Assembly (NCBI GenBank): GCA_958352855.1
Contig: CATWQE010000039.1
Span: 1-23,624 of the forward strand
Length of the DNA stretch: 23,624 nt
DNA from: an uncultured Bacillota bacterium
Lineage (GTDB): Bacteria > Bacillota > Clostridia > Lachnospirales > Lachnospiraceae
Reading direction: 5' to 3'
This document shows positions 15,740-23,282 of this stretch, piece after piece (the first letter of the stretch is position 1; each line of letters begins with the position of its first letter). The position numbers were made by a program, and so were the translations under genes. Under the pieces are notes generated by a model, which searched no databases, had not been told where the DNA came from, and saw only the letters and a list, made by a program, of their open reading frames with translations.

Positions 15740-16765
15740 ATGAGAACAGCAGATTTTTATTATGATTTACCGGAAGAACTCATTGCCCAGGACCCGCTTT
15801 TGGATCGTTCTTCTTCCAGATTAATGCATTTAGATAAGAAAACAGGAGAAATCCAGCATACGGATTTTAAACACATTGTAAATTACTTAAATCCAGGAGA
15901 CTGCCTGGTGATTAATGATACCCGGGTAATTCCTGCCCGTCTGTATGGAAGCAAAGTGGGTACAGATGCGGGAATTGAAATTTTGCTTTTAAAGAGAAAA
16001 GAAAACAATATCTGGGAAACCCTGGTAAAGCCTGGTAAGAAGGCAAAACCAGGGACAAAAATCAGTTTTGGAGACGGACTTTTGATTGGAGAGGTTCTGG
16101 ATATTGTAGAAGAGGGCAACCGCCTGATTCAGTTTACTTATGATGGGATTTTTGAGGAAATTTTGGACCAGCTTGGGGAAATGCCTCTGCCGCCTTATAT
16201 TACTCACAAGCTTCAGGACAAAGAACGCTACCAGACTGTGTATGCCAAAAATGAAGGAAGCGCCGCAGCACCTACTGCAGGGCTTCATTTTACCAAAGAA
16301 TTGTTGCAGCAGATTCAGGATATGGGAGTAAAGATTGCTCATGTGACCCTCCATGTGGGGCTTGGAACCTTCCGTCCGGTGAAAGTGGATGATGTAGAAA
16401 AACATCACATGCATTCTGAATTTTATGTGGTGGAGGAAGACCAGGCAAAACTTATTAATGACACCAAGAAAAATGATGGAAGAGTGATTTCAGTGGGAAC
16501 TACAAGCTGCAGAACCCTGGAGTCTGCTACGGATGAAAATGGGATCCTTCAGGCAAAAAGCGGATGGACAGAAATCTTTATTTATCCTGGATATAAGTTT
16601 AAGATGATTGATGCGCTGATTACAAACTTCCACTTGCCGGAATCCACGCTTCTTATGCTGGTTTCTGCACTGGCAGGGAAGGAGCATATTATGAAGGCTT
16701 ATGAGGAGGCTGTGAGGGAACGATATCGGTTCTTTAGTTTTGGGGATGCCATGATGATTGAGTGA
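15740..16765 (+). CDS. queA: S-adenosylmethionine:tRNA ribosyltransferase-isomerase
   Basis: Moves the ribosyl part of SAM onto 7-aminomethyl-7-deazaguanine in tRNA to make epoxyqueuosine, a late step in queuosine synthesis. The product is 341 residues. Family motifs seen include FYYDLPEELIAQDPL, SRLMHLDKKTG, DCLVINDTRVIPARLYG, EMPLPPYI, RYQTVYAKNEGSAAAPTAGLHFT, HVTLHVGLGTFRPV and TNFHLPESTLLMLVSA. The frame opens at ATG 15713 on the previous gene's stop, but GAAAGGA at 15725-15731 is placed for ATG 15740, which also matches the family N-terminus. No tgt or other queuosine gene is next to it here. Confidence 0.96.
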   Translation: MRTADFYYDLPEELIAQDPLLDRSSSRLMHLDKKTGEIQHTDFKHIVNYLNPGDCLVINDTRVIPARLYGSKVGTDAGIEILLLKRKENNIWETLVKPGKKAKPGTKISFGDGLLIGEVLDIVEEGNRLIQFTYDGIFEEILDQLGEMPLPPYITHKLQDKERYQTVYAKNEGSAAAPTAGLHFTKELLQQIQDMGVKIAHVTLHVGLGTFRPVKVDDVEKHHMHSEFYVVEEDQAKLINDTKKNDGRVISVGTTSCRTLESATDENGILQAKSGWTEIFIYPGYKFKMIDALITNFHLPESTLLMLVSALAGKEHIMKAYEEAVRERYRFFSFGDAMMIE

Positions 16766-16786
16766 TGGGAGGCAGCTTAGGGGCAG

Positions 16787-18100
16787 GTGATTAAAGTGCA
16801 GATTGAGGAGAAAAACGTATTAGTCTTTGGAGCAAGCGGTTACATTGGTGGATATTTGAAGAAACTTCTGCAAACAAAATGTAGGTATGTGGCAGGAACA
16901 TTTCGCTCAAAGAACTGCGAGAATATAGCAGATGAAAAAATGTTTTTTTACGATTTGAAAGAAGAAGGGAATTTAGAAACTATATTGGGAAAGAAAGACT
17001 GGGATATTTTAATTTCCTGTCTGAGAGGTGATTTTCAACAACAGATAGATGCTCATCAAAGAATGACAGAGTATGTAAAAAGAGATGCTAAGAAAAAGTT
17101 GATTTTTTTCTCCACTGCAAATGTGTTTGACGGAGCGCCTGAGTGTGGTCACTACGAAGAAGATACACCAAAATCTGTGAGTACCTATGGAACTTACAAA
17201 ATTGCCTGTGAAAAAATGATACAAGAAGAACTGGGTACACAGGGAATTATTTTAAGAATACCAGAAGTATGGGGTGAAAATTGTCCCAGAATACTGCAAA
17301 TGAAGTCAAATATACAAAATCAGGAACCTGTGCCAGTATACAAAAATTATGATTTTAATTATGTTACACCAGGTTGGATTGGAAAATGGATTGTTTACAT
17401 ATTGGAGCATGACTTGTATGGGATTTTCCATGTAGGTACAAAGGATACAGAAGACTATGCAGAGTTTCGGAAAAGGGTAATAAAAGAAAGACAATTAGGG
17501 AAAGCTCAATATGCAGTTCAGGAAGAATGTCTAAAAAGGCAGATACAGGCGGTTCTTCCGGGAAGAATGGACATTCCAGCGGAATTACAATTTTCTATAG
17601 ATGATATACTGAAAGAACTGCAAAACCATATTTCCTTAAAAGAAAGAACCAAAAACCACGTTAAAATCTATTTCCAGAAAACCCAGGATTCTGAAATCAA
17701 GCGCATGCTTCCCAGTACAGTTCAAACAGAGGAAGATGCGCTGAATGCTTTTGAAGAAACACAAAAGCCAGGTGCAACCAGCTATGGGCGGACCATTTAT
17801 TATGACGAAACATATGTGGGAGATATCTGGTGCTACAATATAAACACAGAAGAATCACCAAATGGGATGCTTAGTTACTGTATCTTTGATAAAACACTTT
17901 GGAATAAAGGAATCGCTACACAGGCGCTTGCCTTATTTCTGGAAGAATTACAGAAGCATTATCAAGTGAAAGAACTGGGGGCTTTTTTATATGCCGCCAA
18001 TGCAGCATCCAGAAGAGTTCTGGAAAAGAATGGATTCGTAAAAGCAGAGACCATAGTAGAAGATGGCGTGGAGTCCTTTTACTATGAATGTAAATTATAA
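16787..18100 (+). CDS. fusion: NAD(P)-dependent RmlD-like reductase + GNAT N-acetyltransferase
   Basis: One 437-residue chain with two enzyme parts. Residues about 9-275 form a short-chain (extended SDR, RmlD-like) nucleotide-sugar domain: the dinucleotide motif FGASGYIG (14-21), a FFSTANVFDG strand, and YGTYK (134-138) matching the catalytic YxxxK. Residues about 290-437 form a GNAT acetyltransferase: VGDIWCYN strand, the acetyl-CoA loop WNKGIATQALALF (372-384) and the C-terminal ANAASRRVLEKNGF. Together they could reduce and then acetylate a sugar, perhaps for surface glycan, but the substrate is unknown. The start is GTG; GTG 16796 is an alternative, better spaced from AGGGGCAGG. It is more AT-rich than queA and may have been acquired. 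It follows queA by 21 bases. Confidence 0.78.
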   Translation: MIKVQIEEKNVLVFGASGYIGGYLKKLLQTKCRYVAGTFRSKNCENIADEKMFFYDLKEEGNLETILGKKDWDILISCLRGDFQQQIDAHQRMTEYVKRDAKKKLIFFSTANVFDGAPECGHYEEDTPKSVSTYGTYKIACEKMIQEELGTQGIILRIPEVWGENCPRILQMKSNIQNQEPVPVYKNYDFNYVTPGWIGKWIVYILEHDLYGIFHVGTKDTEDYAEFRKRVIKERQLGKAQYAVQEECLKRQIQAVLPGRMDIPAELQFSIDDILKELQNHISLKERTKNHVKIYFQKTQDSEIKRMLPSTVQTEEDALNAFEETQKPGATSYGRTIYYDETYVGDIWCYNINTEESPNGMLSYCIFDKTLWNKGIATQALALFLEELQKHYQVKELGAFLYAANAASRRVLEKNGFVKAETIVEDGVESFYYECKL

Positions 18101-18128
18101 AGAATGCTACAAAATTTTTCATTTTCTT

Positions 18129-18156
18129 TCAACACTTTAGGTTTCTCATACGTTTT
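18129..18156 (+). promoter_or_regulatory. possible ECF-type promoter of the sigma factor gene
   Basis: TCAACACTTT (from 18129) resembles the AAC-containing -35 of ECF promoters, and CGTTTT (18151-18156) resembles the CGTC-type -10. Seventeen bases separate AAC from CGT. No good sigma-A promoter was found in the 111 bases before the gene. This would allow the sigma factor to drive its own operon. It rests on weak matches. Confidence 0.35.
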
Positions 18157-18211
18157 ATTAGTGTAACAGGAATTCCCGAGACAAAAATAGAACCAGAAGA
18201 GAGGAGAAAAC

Positions 18212-18676
18212 GTGATTGAACATTTATATCAGGCATTTTATCAGGAACTTCTTGCCTGGTGCAGAACTATGACTGGCAGGGAGGCTCTGGCAGAGGACCT
18301 GGTTCAGGAAGGATATTTGCGGGCTATGAAAAATGAACCTGTGCTTGCAAATTTAAATCAGAAGCAGCAAAGGGCATGGCTATATCGGACCATTCGGAAT
18401 CTGTATGTGGATTATGTCCGTCATGGCGCTTTTGAGACTGTAGCAGAGACTTTGCCGGAAACCGTTCAGGAAACAGGAGAGTATACGGAAATCGACTGTT
18501 CCCAGATGTTGGAGCTTTTGCCGGATGAGGAACGTGTTATCTTTGTCATGCGGTATTTGGAAGGCTACACCTCCATTGAAATCGGAAACTTATTTCAATT
18601 ATCAGGCAGTACGGTGCGTTCCCGCCTTGCCTCAGCGAGAAAGCGCCTTCGGAAAGCCTGGAGCGAATCTGTGTGA
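18212..18676 (+). CDS. ECF-type RNA polymerase sigma factor
   Basis: The 154-residue protein has only sigma regions 2 and 4. Region 2 (about 3-70) has ALAEDLVQEGYLRAM and the helix RAWLYRTIRNLYVDYVRH. Region 4 (about 98-151) has LLPDEERVIFVMRYLEGYTSIEIGNLF followed by the helix-turn-helix SGSTVRSRLASARKRLRKAW. The start is GTG with GAGGAGAAAAC upstream. No membrane anti-sigma or zinc-binding anti-sigma gene follows; the next gene, 16 bases on, is a soluble repeat protein. The signal and target genes cannot be told from sequence. Confidence 0.9.
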   Translation: MIEHLYQAFYQELLAWCRTMTGREALAEDLVQEGYLRAMKNEPVLANLNQKQQRAWLYRTIRNLYVDYVRHGAFETVAETLPETVQETGEYTEIDCSQMLELLPDEERVIFVMRYLEGYTSIEIGNLFQLSGSTVRSRLASARKRLRKAWSESV

Positions 18677-18692
18677 AAGGAAGAAAAAGGAT

Positions 18693-19898
18693 ATGAAGAA
18701 AAATTTAGTTATTAATACGGAAATTTGTGATGTAAGAAATATAAAAGAAGAAAACTATGCGGGCTATGAGCAGATTATTTTAAATGCAGAAATTCTTGTG
18801 GTGGACAATAAAAGCAAGGAAGTTCTCCATAAGCTTCCGGTTACTACCAATGTAGAAATTACTTTAGATTTAGAAAAGGATGCCTGCTTATCCATGATAA
18901 ACGGGGAATACGAAATCACAGGAAATACTGTGCCTGAGGAACATAGCGTTTTATTTGTAAATGGAACCTTGCGGATTGGGAAGGATGCCCAGGAGGTTTT
19001 GAAGCAGTATCAGTGTATTCAGGTCAATGGCAGTGTCAGATGCCCCAGAAGTCTGGCATCCTGCCTTGGAAATATTCAGGTCAATGGAAACACCATGGTG
19101 ATTCCAGATGACTGTACAGAACTGAAAGATGATTTTGAGATGGATGTATATTTTCCTCTGCGGGCAAAAGAACATGGCAACTATTTTGCTGCCAGGAGAG
19201 TAAAAGTGCTGGATGAGAAAATCAATCTGGAAACCTTAAAGGAGAAACACATTCATTTTGTTACCAAGACCTTGCTTACAAGAGAGGAAATGATTCCTGA
19301 GGTGATTGGTATGGTGGATGAAAATACAGAATTACAGGTTGTTCCCGCAGGTTATGAGTATATCAGTGGGGATGCAGTGCTGGATGAAATGTTGTTGGAG
19401 AAGCATGGAACAAAGTTGTATATTGATGGCTCTCTTACTTTAGAAAAGGACAGCACTCCATGGATTGCCAGGCTGGAAAGCCTCCAGGTCTCCGGCGTTG
19501 TTACACTCCTAAGAAGCCAGGTAGAAGCCTTCCGTACCATGGATGCACAATACAAGGATCTGGAAATTGTGAAGGGAAACATTGTGAAAAACCGCTCTTC
19601 CCTTACTGTAGATGCCGCCATGCTGGAACAGGCAAAGGATGGGGTGACGGTGAAAAATTGCGCCACCCTGAAAGTAAAGGAAGATGTTTCTCCGGAAGCT
19701 ATTTTAGAAAGCCTCCAGGTTATAAACTGTGCCTGTATCAAGTGCAGCCCACAACAAAAGTCTGCTCTTGAGATGGTAAGTAAAAATGTTGCCAATATTG
19801 AGGATGGAGAGGATTCCGGGGAAAAAACAGGAGTCTTCAGTGTTTTGAAACAACTGGCAGACTCCAAAATAGTAAACGCAGAGAAATATTTAATGTAA
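18693..19898 (+). CDS. unrecognised soluble repeat protein paired with the ECF sigma factor
   Basis: I do not recognise a named family. The 401-residue protein has no signal peptide, membrane helix or Cys-pair zinc site that would mark an anti-sigma factor. It holds three imperfect copies of a ~45-residue module: residues 87-133 (LFVNGTLRIGKD ... CIQVNGSVRC), 242-288 (LYIDGSLTLEKD ... SLQVSGVVTL) and 318-364 (VTVKNCATLKVKED ... SLQVINCACI). The pattern is a short beta strand, G/N-x-L, a K-D turn, a helix, then a second strand with V-x-G. Alternating short strands suggest a stacked, solenoid-like fold. The start has AAGGAAG upstream and lies 16 bases after the sigma gene stop, so both are one operon. 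It could sequester the sigma factor, sense something in the cytoplasm, or be its main output; none of these is shown. Confidence 0.75.
   Translation: MKKNLVINTEICDVRNIKEENYAGYEQIILNAEILVVDNKSKEVLHKLPVTTNVEITLDLEKDACLSMINGEYEITGNTVPEEHSVLFVNGTLRIGKDAQEVLKQYQCIQVNGSVRCPRSLASCLGNIQVNGNTMVIPDDCTELKDDFEMDVYFPLRAKEHGNYFAARRVKVLDEKINLETLKEKHIHFVTKTLLTREEMIPEVIGMVDENTELQVVPAGYEYISGDAVLDEMLLEKHGTKLYIDGSLTLEKDSTPWIARLESLQVSGVVTLLRSQVEAFRTMDAQYKDLEIVKGNIVKNRSSLTVDAAMLEQAKDGVTVKNCATLKVKEDVSPEAILESLQVINCACIKCSPQQKSALEMVSKNVANIEDGEDSGEKTGVFSVLKQLADSKIVNAEKYLM
18951..19784 (+). repeat. three diverged copies of a ~45-residue protein module
   Basis: At the protein level, residues 87-133, 242-288 and 318-364 of the ECF partner protein share the pattern hydrophobic strand, G/N-x-L-x-hydrophobic-x-K-D, helix, S/C-hydrophobic-Q-V-x-G/N. 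These correspond to 18951-19091, 19416-19556 and 19644-19784. DNA identity is low, so these are old duplications. The segment between copies one and two (about 140-240) does not clearly fit the pattern. Confidence 0.5.
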
Positions 19899-20621
19899 AC
19901 CCTTTGTTCTCTGTAAGAAAAGAAGGGAAACTCCCCCGCACAGCAGCAGAACCAGAAGGCTGCAAAATCTGCCTTCCGGGGAGGTTTCGTAATACCCGGA
20001 TACGCCGAAGATGGCACTGATGGGATAAAAGGTTTTTAAAACCGGCGACATACTCATGAAAAGTCCTGCAAAAGAATAAAGTTCAGCCAGAACCATTGCC
20101 AGCCAGTAGCTTTTCCTCCAGTAGGGCACCAGGGCAATAATCGGAGAAACGGCCAGGAACACCCCAATGCCTTCCAGTAGATACATGTTTAGAAAATGAA
20201 AAAACATCGTAAAGGAAACTTCTGAGGTATGAAGAATTATTTCTGCTGAAAACGTAAGAAGAAAAAGCAGGAGGTAAATAAAAATGCCAAACACAAAAGT
20301 AACCAGGAGCTTTACTGCTGTTAATTTCCTCTTACTTACAGGAATGAGTAACAGAGACTTCATGGTATCATCCTGCTCTTCCCGGCAGATGAGATAGCTG
20401 CCAAACAGTGCAAGCATGGCAGGGAGAACAAATAATGTGGCCCATACCTGTGCTGTGGATAAGTACCAGCCAGTGCGGTTCAGGGCGTATTGCTCTTCTG
20501 ATACCATGAGAACACCACCGGAAAATACCAGGATAGCAACAAAAAAGACTGCAAAAAGACTAACCAGTAGAATATTGGAACGGCGGAGCTTTTGAAGTTC
20601 CGCCCATAATAATGTTTTCAT
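19890..20621 (-). CDS. ABC-2 type permease, lantibiotic-immunity-like (LanG-type position)
   Basis: Membrane subunit of the exporter, 243 residues, with about six hydrophobic segments (roughly 18-40, 60-78, 103-127, 144-167, 172-194, 218-237). The N-terminus MKTLLWAELQKLRRSN is the basic cytoplasmic helix usual in MutE/MutG-like permeases. AAGGTG lies 6 bases before ATG. It is the last gene of the ABC operon, 9 bases after the first permease. Its stop lies within the 3' end of the convergent repeat-protein gene (9 shared bases), so no terminator fits between the two operons. Substrate is inferred from the neighbours only. Confidence 0.8.
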   Translation of the reverse strand: MKTLLWAELQKLRRSNILLVSLFAVFFVAILVFSGGVLMVSEEQYALNRTGWYLSTAQVWATLFVLPAMLALFGSYLICREEQDDTMKSLLLIPVSKRKLTAVKLLVTFVFGIFIYLLLFLLTFSAEIILHTSEVSFTMFFHFLNMYLLEGIGVFLAVSPIIALVPYWRKSYWLAMVLAELYSFAGLFMSMSPVLKTFYPISAIFGVSGYYETSPEGRFCSLLVLLLCGGVSLLFLQRTKGLH

Positions 20622-20630
20622 ATGTTCACC

Positions 20631-21362
20631 TTACTTTCTTTTTCGTAATGCCAGGCTGGCAAATGCAATAGAACCCAGACTCCACACAAGAATGCCAAGA
20701 AAGGCAGGCAAAAGCTCCGAAGGGAGAGTAAGCCCCGGTATGATTCCATTTCTTGCAATTAAAATAGAGGTACAGGAAATGGGATGAAAATAGGGACAAA
20801 CAGAGGTCATGAAAAATCCTGCAAAGAGATAAAGCAAAATCATGCAAGCCGGAAAAAGATATCCCTTTTGCGAAGCAGACAGCGCCAGAACAGGAAGCAT
20901 AGAAATTCCTATGAGAACTGCAATTTCCAGACAACGTTCCACCAAAAGCAGAGTGTCAGTCCAGGAAAAAGGGAAATATCCCGGAAGGATTCCCAAAAGT
21001 ACGGAGGCAGCCGCGTTCAGGAGCATAAAGCCCATGGAATACAGAAGAATCACAAGAAACTTGCTGAAAAACAATCCCATCTTATTTACCGGTATAATCC
21101 AGAGCTGCCTGAACATATCATATCTGGTTTCCTCATGCATGAATATTACACACAGCATCCCAAGTACAAAAGGCAGAAGCATAAACTGGGTAAATCCAAA
21201 GGCAGACCATTTGTAAAACATCATAGGATTTACACTGGTTTTTCCTAAATAGTGAAAATATAAAAAAGCAAAAAATGGCATCACAAAGGAGCAGGGCAGC
21301 AGGAAATACAAAAGCTTTTTGCGGCGTAATTTCAAAAATTCTACCTGTATCAGTTTAAGCAA
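20631..21362 (-). CDS. ABC-2 type permease, lantibiotic-immunity-like (LanE-type position)
   Basis: First of two membrane subunits, with about six hydrophobic segments and a basic N-terminal helix (LKLIQVEFLKLRRKK). The region HEETRYDMFRQLWIIPVNKMGLFFSKF resembles the cytoplasmic loop of MutE/EpiE-type permeases. The frame also has GTG at 21371, but that codon overlaps the AGGAGG ribosome binding site. TTG at 21362, 8 bases after AGGAGG, is the likelier start (243 residues). TTG 21362 overlaps the ATPase stop by 8 bases, giving tight coupling. The two permeases are similar in size and layout but clearly diverged, as in the heteromeric LanEG pairs. Confidence 0.8.
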   Translation of the reverse strand: MLKLIQVEFLKLRRKKLLYFLLPCSFVMPFFAFLYFHYLGKTSVNPMMFYKWSAFGFTQFMLLPFVLGMLCVIFMHEETRYDMFRQLWIIPVNKMGLFFSKFLVILLYSMGFMLLNAAASVLLGILPGYFPFSWTDTLLLVERCLEIAVLIGISMLPVLALSASQKGYLFPACMILLYLFAGFFMTSVCPYFHPISCTSILIARNGIIPGLTLPSELLPAFLGILVWSLGSIAFASLALRKRK

Positions 21363-22278
21363 TTCCCTCACCTCCTGTTATGCTCTTAAAATAATCTTCC
21401 AGAGTCTGAGTATAAAGACCAGAGTTCATAAGGGTGATCCCCTCCAGAACCAGAGCTCTGTTCAGTTCTCCCATATTCAAAGAAGTATCATAAACCTGTA
21501 AGGTGTGTTCATTCTGGACAGAATACTCCTGTACCTGAAACCTTCGTTCCAGAATTAGCAAGGTTTTGGGAATATCAGACACTTCTAAAAGAATGTATTT
21601 GCGATTACGTTTTTCCAATTCCTTCATACTGCTTTCCTCCAGAAGAATCCCATGGTCAAGAATCCCCACATCATCGGCAAGAAGGGCAATTTCGGATAAA
21701 ATATGACTGGAAATGAAAATCGTCTTTTCCTGCTGGGTACTGAGCTTTTTCATAAAATCCCGCATTTCGGCAATTCCAATGGGGTCCAGTCCATTGGTAG
21801 GCTCATCTAAAATTAAAAGTTCCGGGTCATGCAAAATAGCATTGGCAATCCCAAGGCGCTGCTTCATACCAAGGGAATATTTACCAAAGGTTTTTTTGTC
21901 CTGATAGGGCAAGCCCACAATCTCCAGGGCATGCTTCACTGCATGGTCGGAGGCAGTACCCCGAAGCCTTGCGAAAATTTCCAGATTCTCTGTTCCCGTT
22001 AAATTCGGATAAAAACCAGGGGCTTCAATCATAGCGCCGATTCTGGGATAAAAAAGCTTTTCATTTCCGGAAAGGGTACTGCCAAAAAGCTCCACACTGC
22101 CGGAAGTGGCAGACGTAAGCCCCAGAATCATTTTCATAATCGTGGTTTTGCCGGCGCCGTTTCGGCCCAGAAGTCCGTAAATACGTCCTCTTTTTACATG
22201 GAGATTTACCTGACTGACTGTGGTCTGGTCTCCATATTTCTTTGTAAGCTGGTTGGTTTGAATCACCATATCTTCCAT
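21355..22278 (-). CDS. ABC transporter ATP-binding protein, LanF/BcrA-like
   Basis: The 307-residue ATPase drives the two permeases. Walker A is GRNGAGKT (38-45), signature YSLGMKQR (134-141), Walker B LLILDEPT (154-161), and the H-loop lies in SSHILSE. At the Q-loop position it has Glu85 (GAMIEAPGFYPNLTG) instead of Gln, the E-loop feature described for LanF lantibiotic-immunity ATPases. A C-terminal extension (about 215-307) is typical of BcrA-like proteins. The frame continues upstream to 22335, but that part covers the promoter; GTGAGGA about 8 bases before ATG 22278 fixes the start. The likely job is expelling a peptide antibiotic from the membrane. Confidence 0.9.
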   Translation of the reverse strand: MEDMVIQTNQLTKKYGDQTTVSQVNLHVKRGRIYGLLGRNGAGKTTIMKMILGLTSATSGSVELFGSTLSGNEKLFYPRIGAMIEAPGFYPNLTGTENLEIFARLRGTASDHAVKHALEIVGLPYQDKKTFGKYSLGMKQRLGIANAILHDPELLILDEPTNGLDPIGIAEMRDFMKKLSTQQEKTIFISSHILSEIALLADDVGILDHGILLEESSMKELEKRNRKYILLEVSDIPKTLLILERRFQVQEYSVQNEHTLQVYDTSLNMGELNRALVLEGITLMNSGLYTQTLEDYFKSITGGEGIA

Positions 22279-22311
22279 ATTGTAGTCCTCACTTTTCTTT
22301 CTTATGTGGTA

Positions 22312-22317
22312 AGTATA
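22312..22317 (-). promoter_or_regulatory. -10 box of the ABC transporter operon
   Basis: TATACT read on the minus strand (22317 to 22312), with a start expected near 22305, about 27 bases before the ATPase ATG. Seventeen bases upstream, the -35 position holds AGGTTT, part of the direct repeats, not a TTGACA-like box. That is the look of an activator-dependent promoter. Confidence 0.55.
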
Positions 22318-22324
22318 CAGGAAC

Positions 22325-22368
22325 AACCTTGCCAAAACCTTGCCGCAATCTTGTTTTTACCTTGCTTT
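22325..22368 (-). promoter_or_regulatory. four phased 11-bp direct repeats: likely response-regulator binding site
   Basis: On the minus strand, from 22368 down, the units are AAAGCAAGGTA, AAAACAAGATT, GCGGCAAGGTT and TTGGCAAGGTT: four back-to-back 11-base units with core G/A-CAAG-G/A-T. Eleven bases is about one DNA turn, so the cores face the same side. The last unit ends 7 bases before the TATACT -10 box, so the array spans about -20 to -63. This is the arrangement of PhoP/WalR/PhoB-type (OmpR family) operators. The first unit overlaps the last codons of the kinase gene. The regulator encoded just upstream is of this family. Confidence 0.65.
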
Positions 22369-23280
22369 TGGGAAAGTCAGGAGAAATTCAGTTCCCGCCC
22401 CTGGGGTGCTGTTTGCCAGAATGGTTCCCTTATGAGCCTGTACCAATTCTCTGGTAATGGCAAGTCCCAGTCCGTTACCTCTGGCATTTCTGGAATGGTC
22501 GCATTGATACAAACGGTCAAAAATATGGGGAAGATGCTCCGGCGCTATGCCTTTTCCATTGTCAAAGAGTGTTACCTGTACCTGTTGGTCCAGCTCCTGT
22601 ATTTTCAGGCTTACTTTTGTTCCCTGACTGTGGACAAGGACATTTTGCATAAGGTTATTCAAAATGCGGGTGTAAGCATGGATATCCATTGATAAAATAC
22701 AGGAGGTTTCCGGAATTTCGATTTCATAGGTAAATCCATGGCTCTCCAGAAGAGGAATCCAGTCTGCCGCAATATTTCTGGAAAGTTCAAAAAAATCCAG
22801 AGAAACAAAGTGAAAGCTCTGTTCCCTGGCATCTAATTTTACCCATTCAAATAAGTGCTCCACAAACTGTTTTAAGTGCTGGGCTTTCTGGGCGGCAACG
22901 TGGATATACTGGTCTTTTTCCTCCCCGGCCACAAGATGTTCTTCTACTGCTTCCAGATAGCCCACCAGAGAAGCCAGAGGGGTTTTCACATCATGGGAGA
23001 GACTGGTCATGAGCTGTTTGTATGCCTGCTGGGTCTGCTTTTGCTGAATAAGCTGTGCCTGGCTGTTGCTGGCAATTTCATTGATATCAAGACAAATCTG
23101 CCTGGTTTCATCCTGGATTTTGGTAAGCGCCCGCCGGTTTAAATTTCCTTCTTTGATATCCTTTAGCACCTGCTGAATCAGGGAAAGCTGTGCCCGAAGT
23201 CTGTGGAGGCGGGAATACAAAAACAGAAGCAGCAGGATTGCCAATAGTAAGGCAATGAAAAGTAAAACATTCAGATTCAT
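22357..23280 (-). CDS. sensor histidine kinase with one membrane helix
   Basis: The 307-residue kinase has one N-terminal hydrophobic segment (about 3-22) and no outside domain. A linker (about 25-90) leads to the H-box SLSHDVKTPLASLVGYLEA (phospho-acceptor His96), the N-box ILNNLMQNVLVHS, and the ATP lid with DNGKGIAP and GNGLGLAI. A kinase without a sensing domain probably reads the signal in the membrane or through a partner protein such as the transporter. A GTG at 23286 is also in frame, but it sits 1 base after GGGAGG; ATG 23280 is 7 bases after it and is preferred. The gene starts 3 bases after the regulator stop, so the two are coupled. Confidence 0.9.
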   Translation of the reverse strand: MNLNVLLFIALLLAILLLLFLYSRLHRLRAQLSLIQQVLKDIKEGNLNRRALTKIQDETRQICLDINEIASNSQAQLIQQKQTQQAYKQLMTSLSHDVKTPLASLVGYLEAVEEHLVAGEEKDQYIHVAAQKAQHLKQFVEHLFEWVKLDAREQSFHFVSLDFFELSRNIAADWIPLLESHGFTYEIEIPETSCILSMDIHAYTRILNNLMQNVLVHSQGTKVSLKIQELDQQVQVTLFDNGKGIAPEHLPHIFDRLYQCDHSRNARGNGLGLAITRELVQAHKGTILANSTPGAGTEFLLTFPKAR

Positions 23281-23282
23281 GC

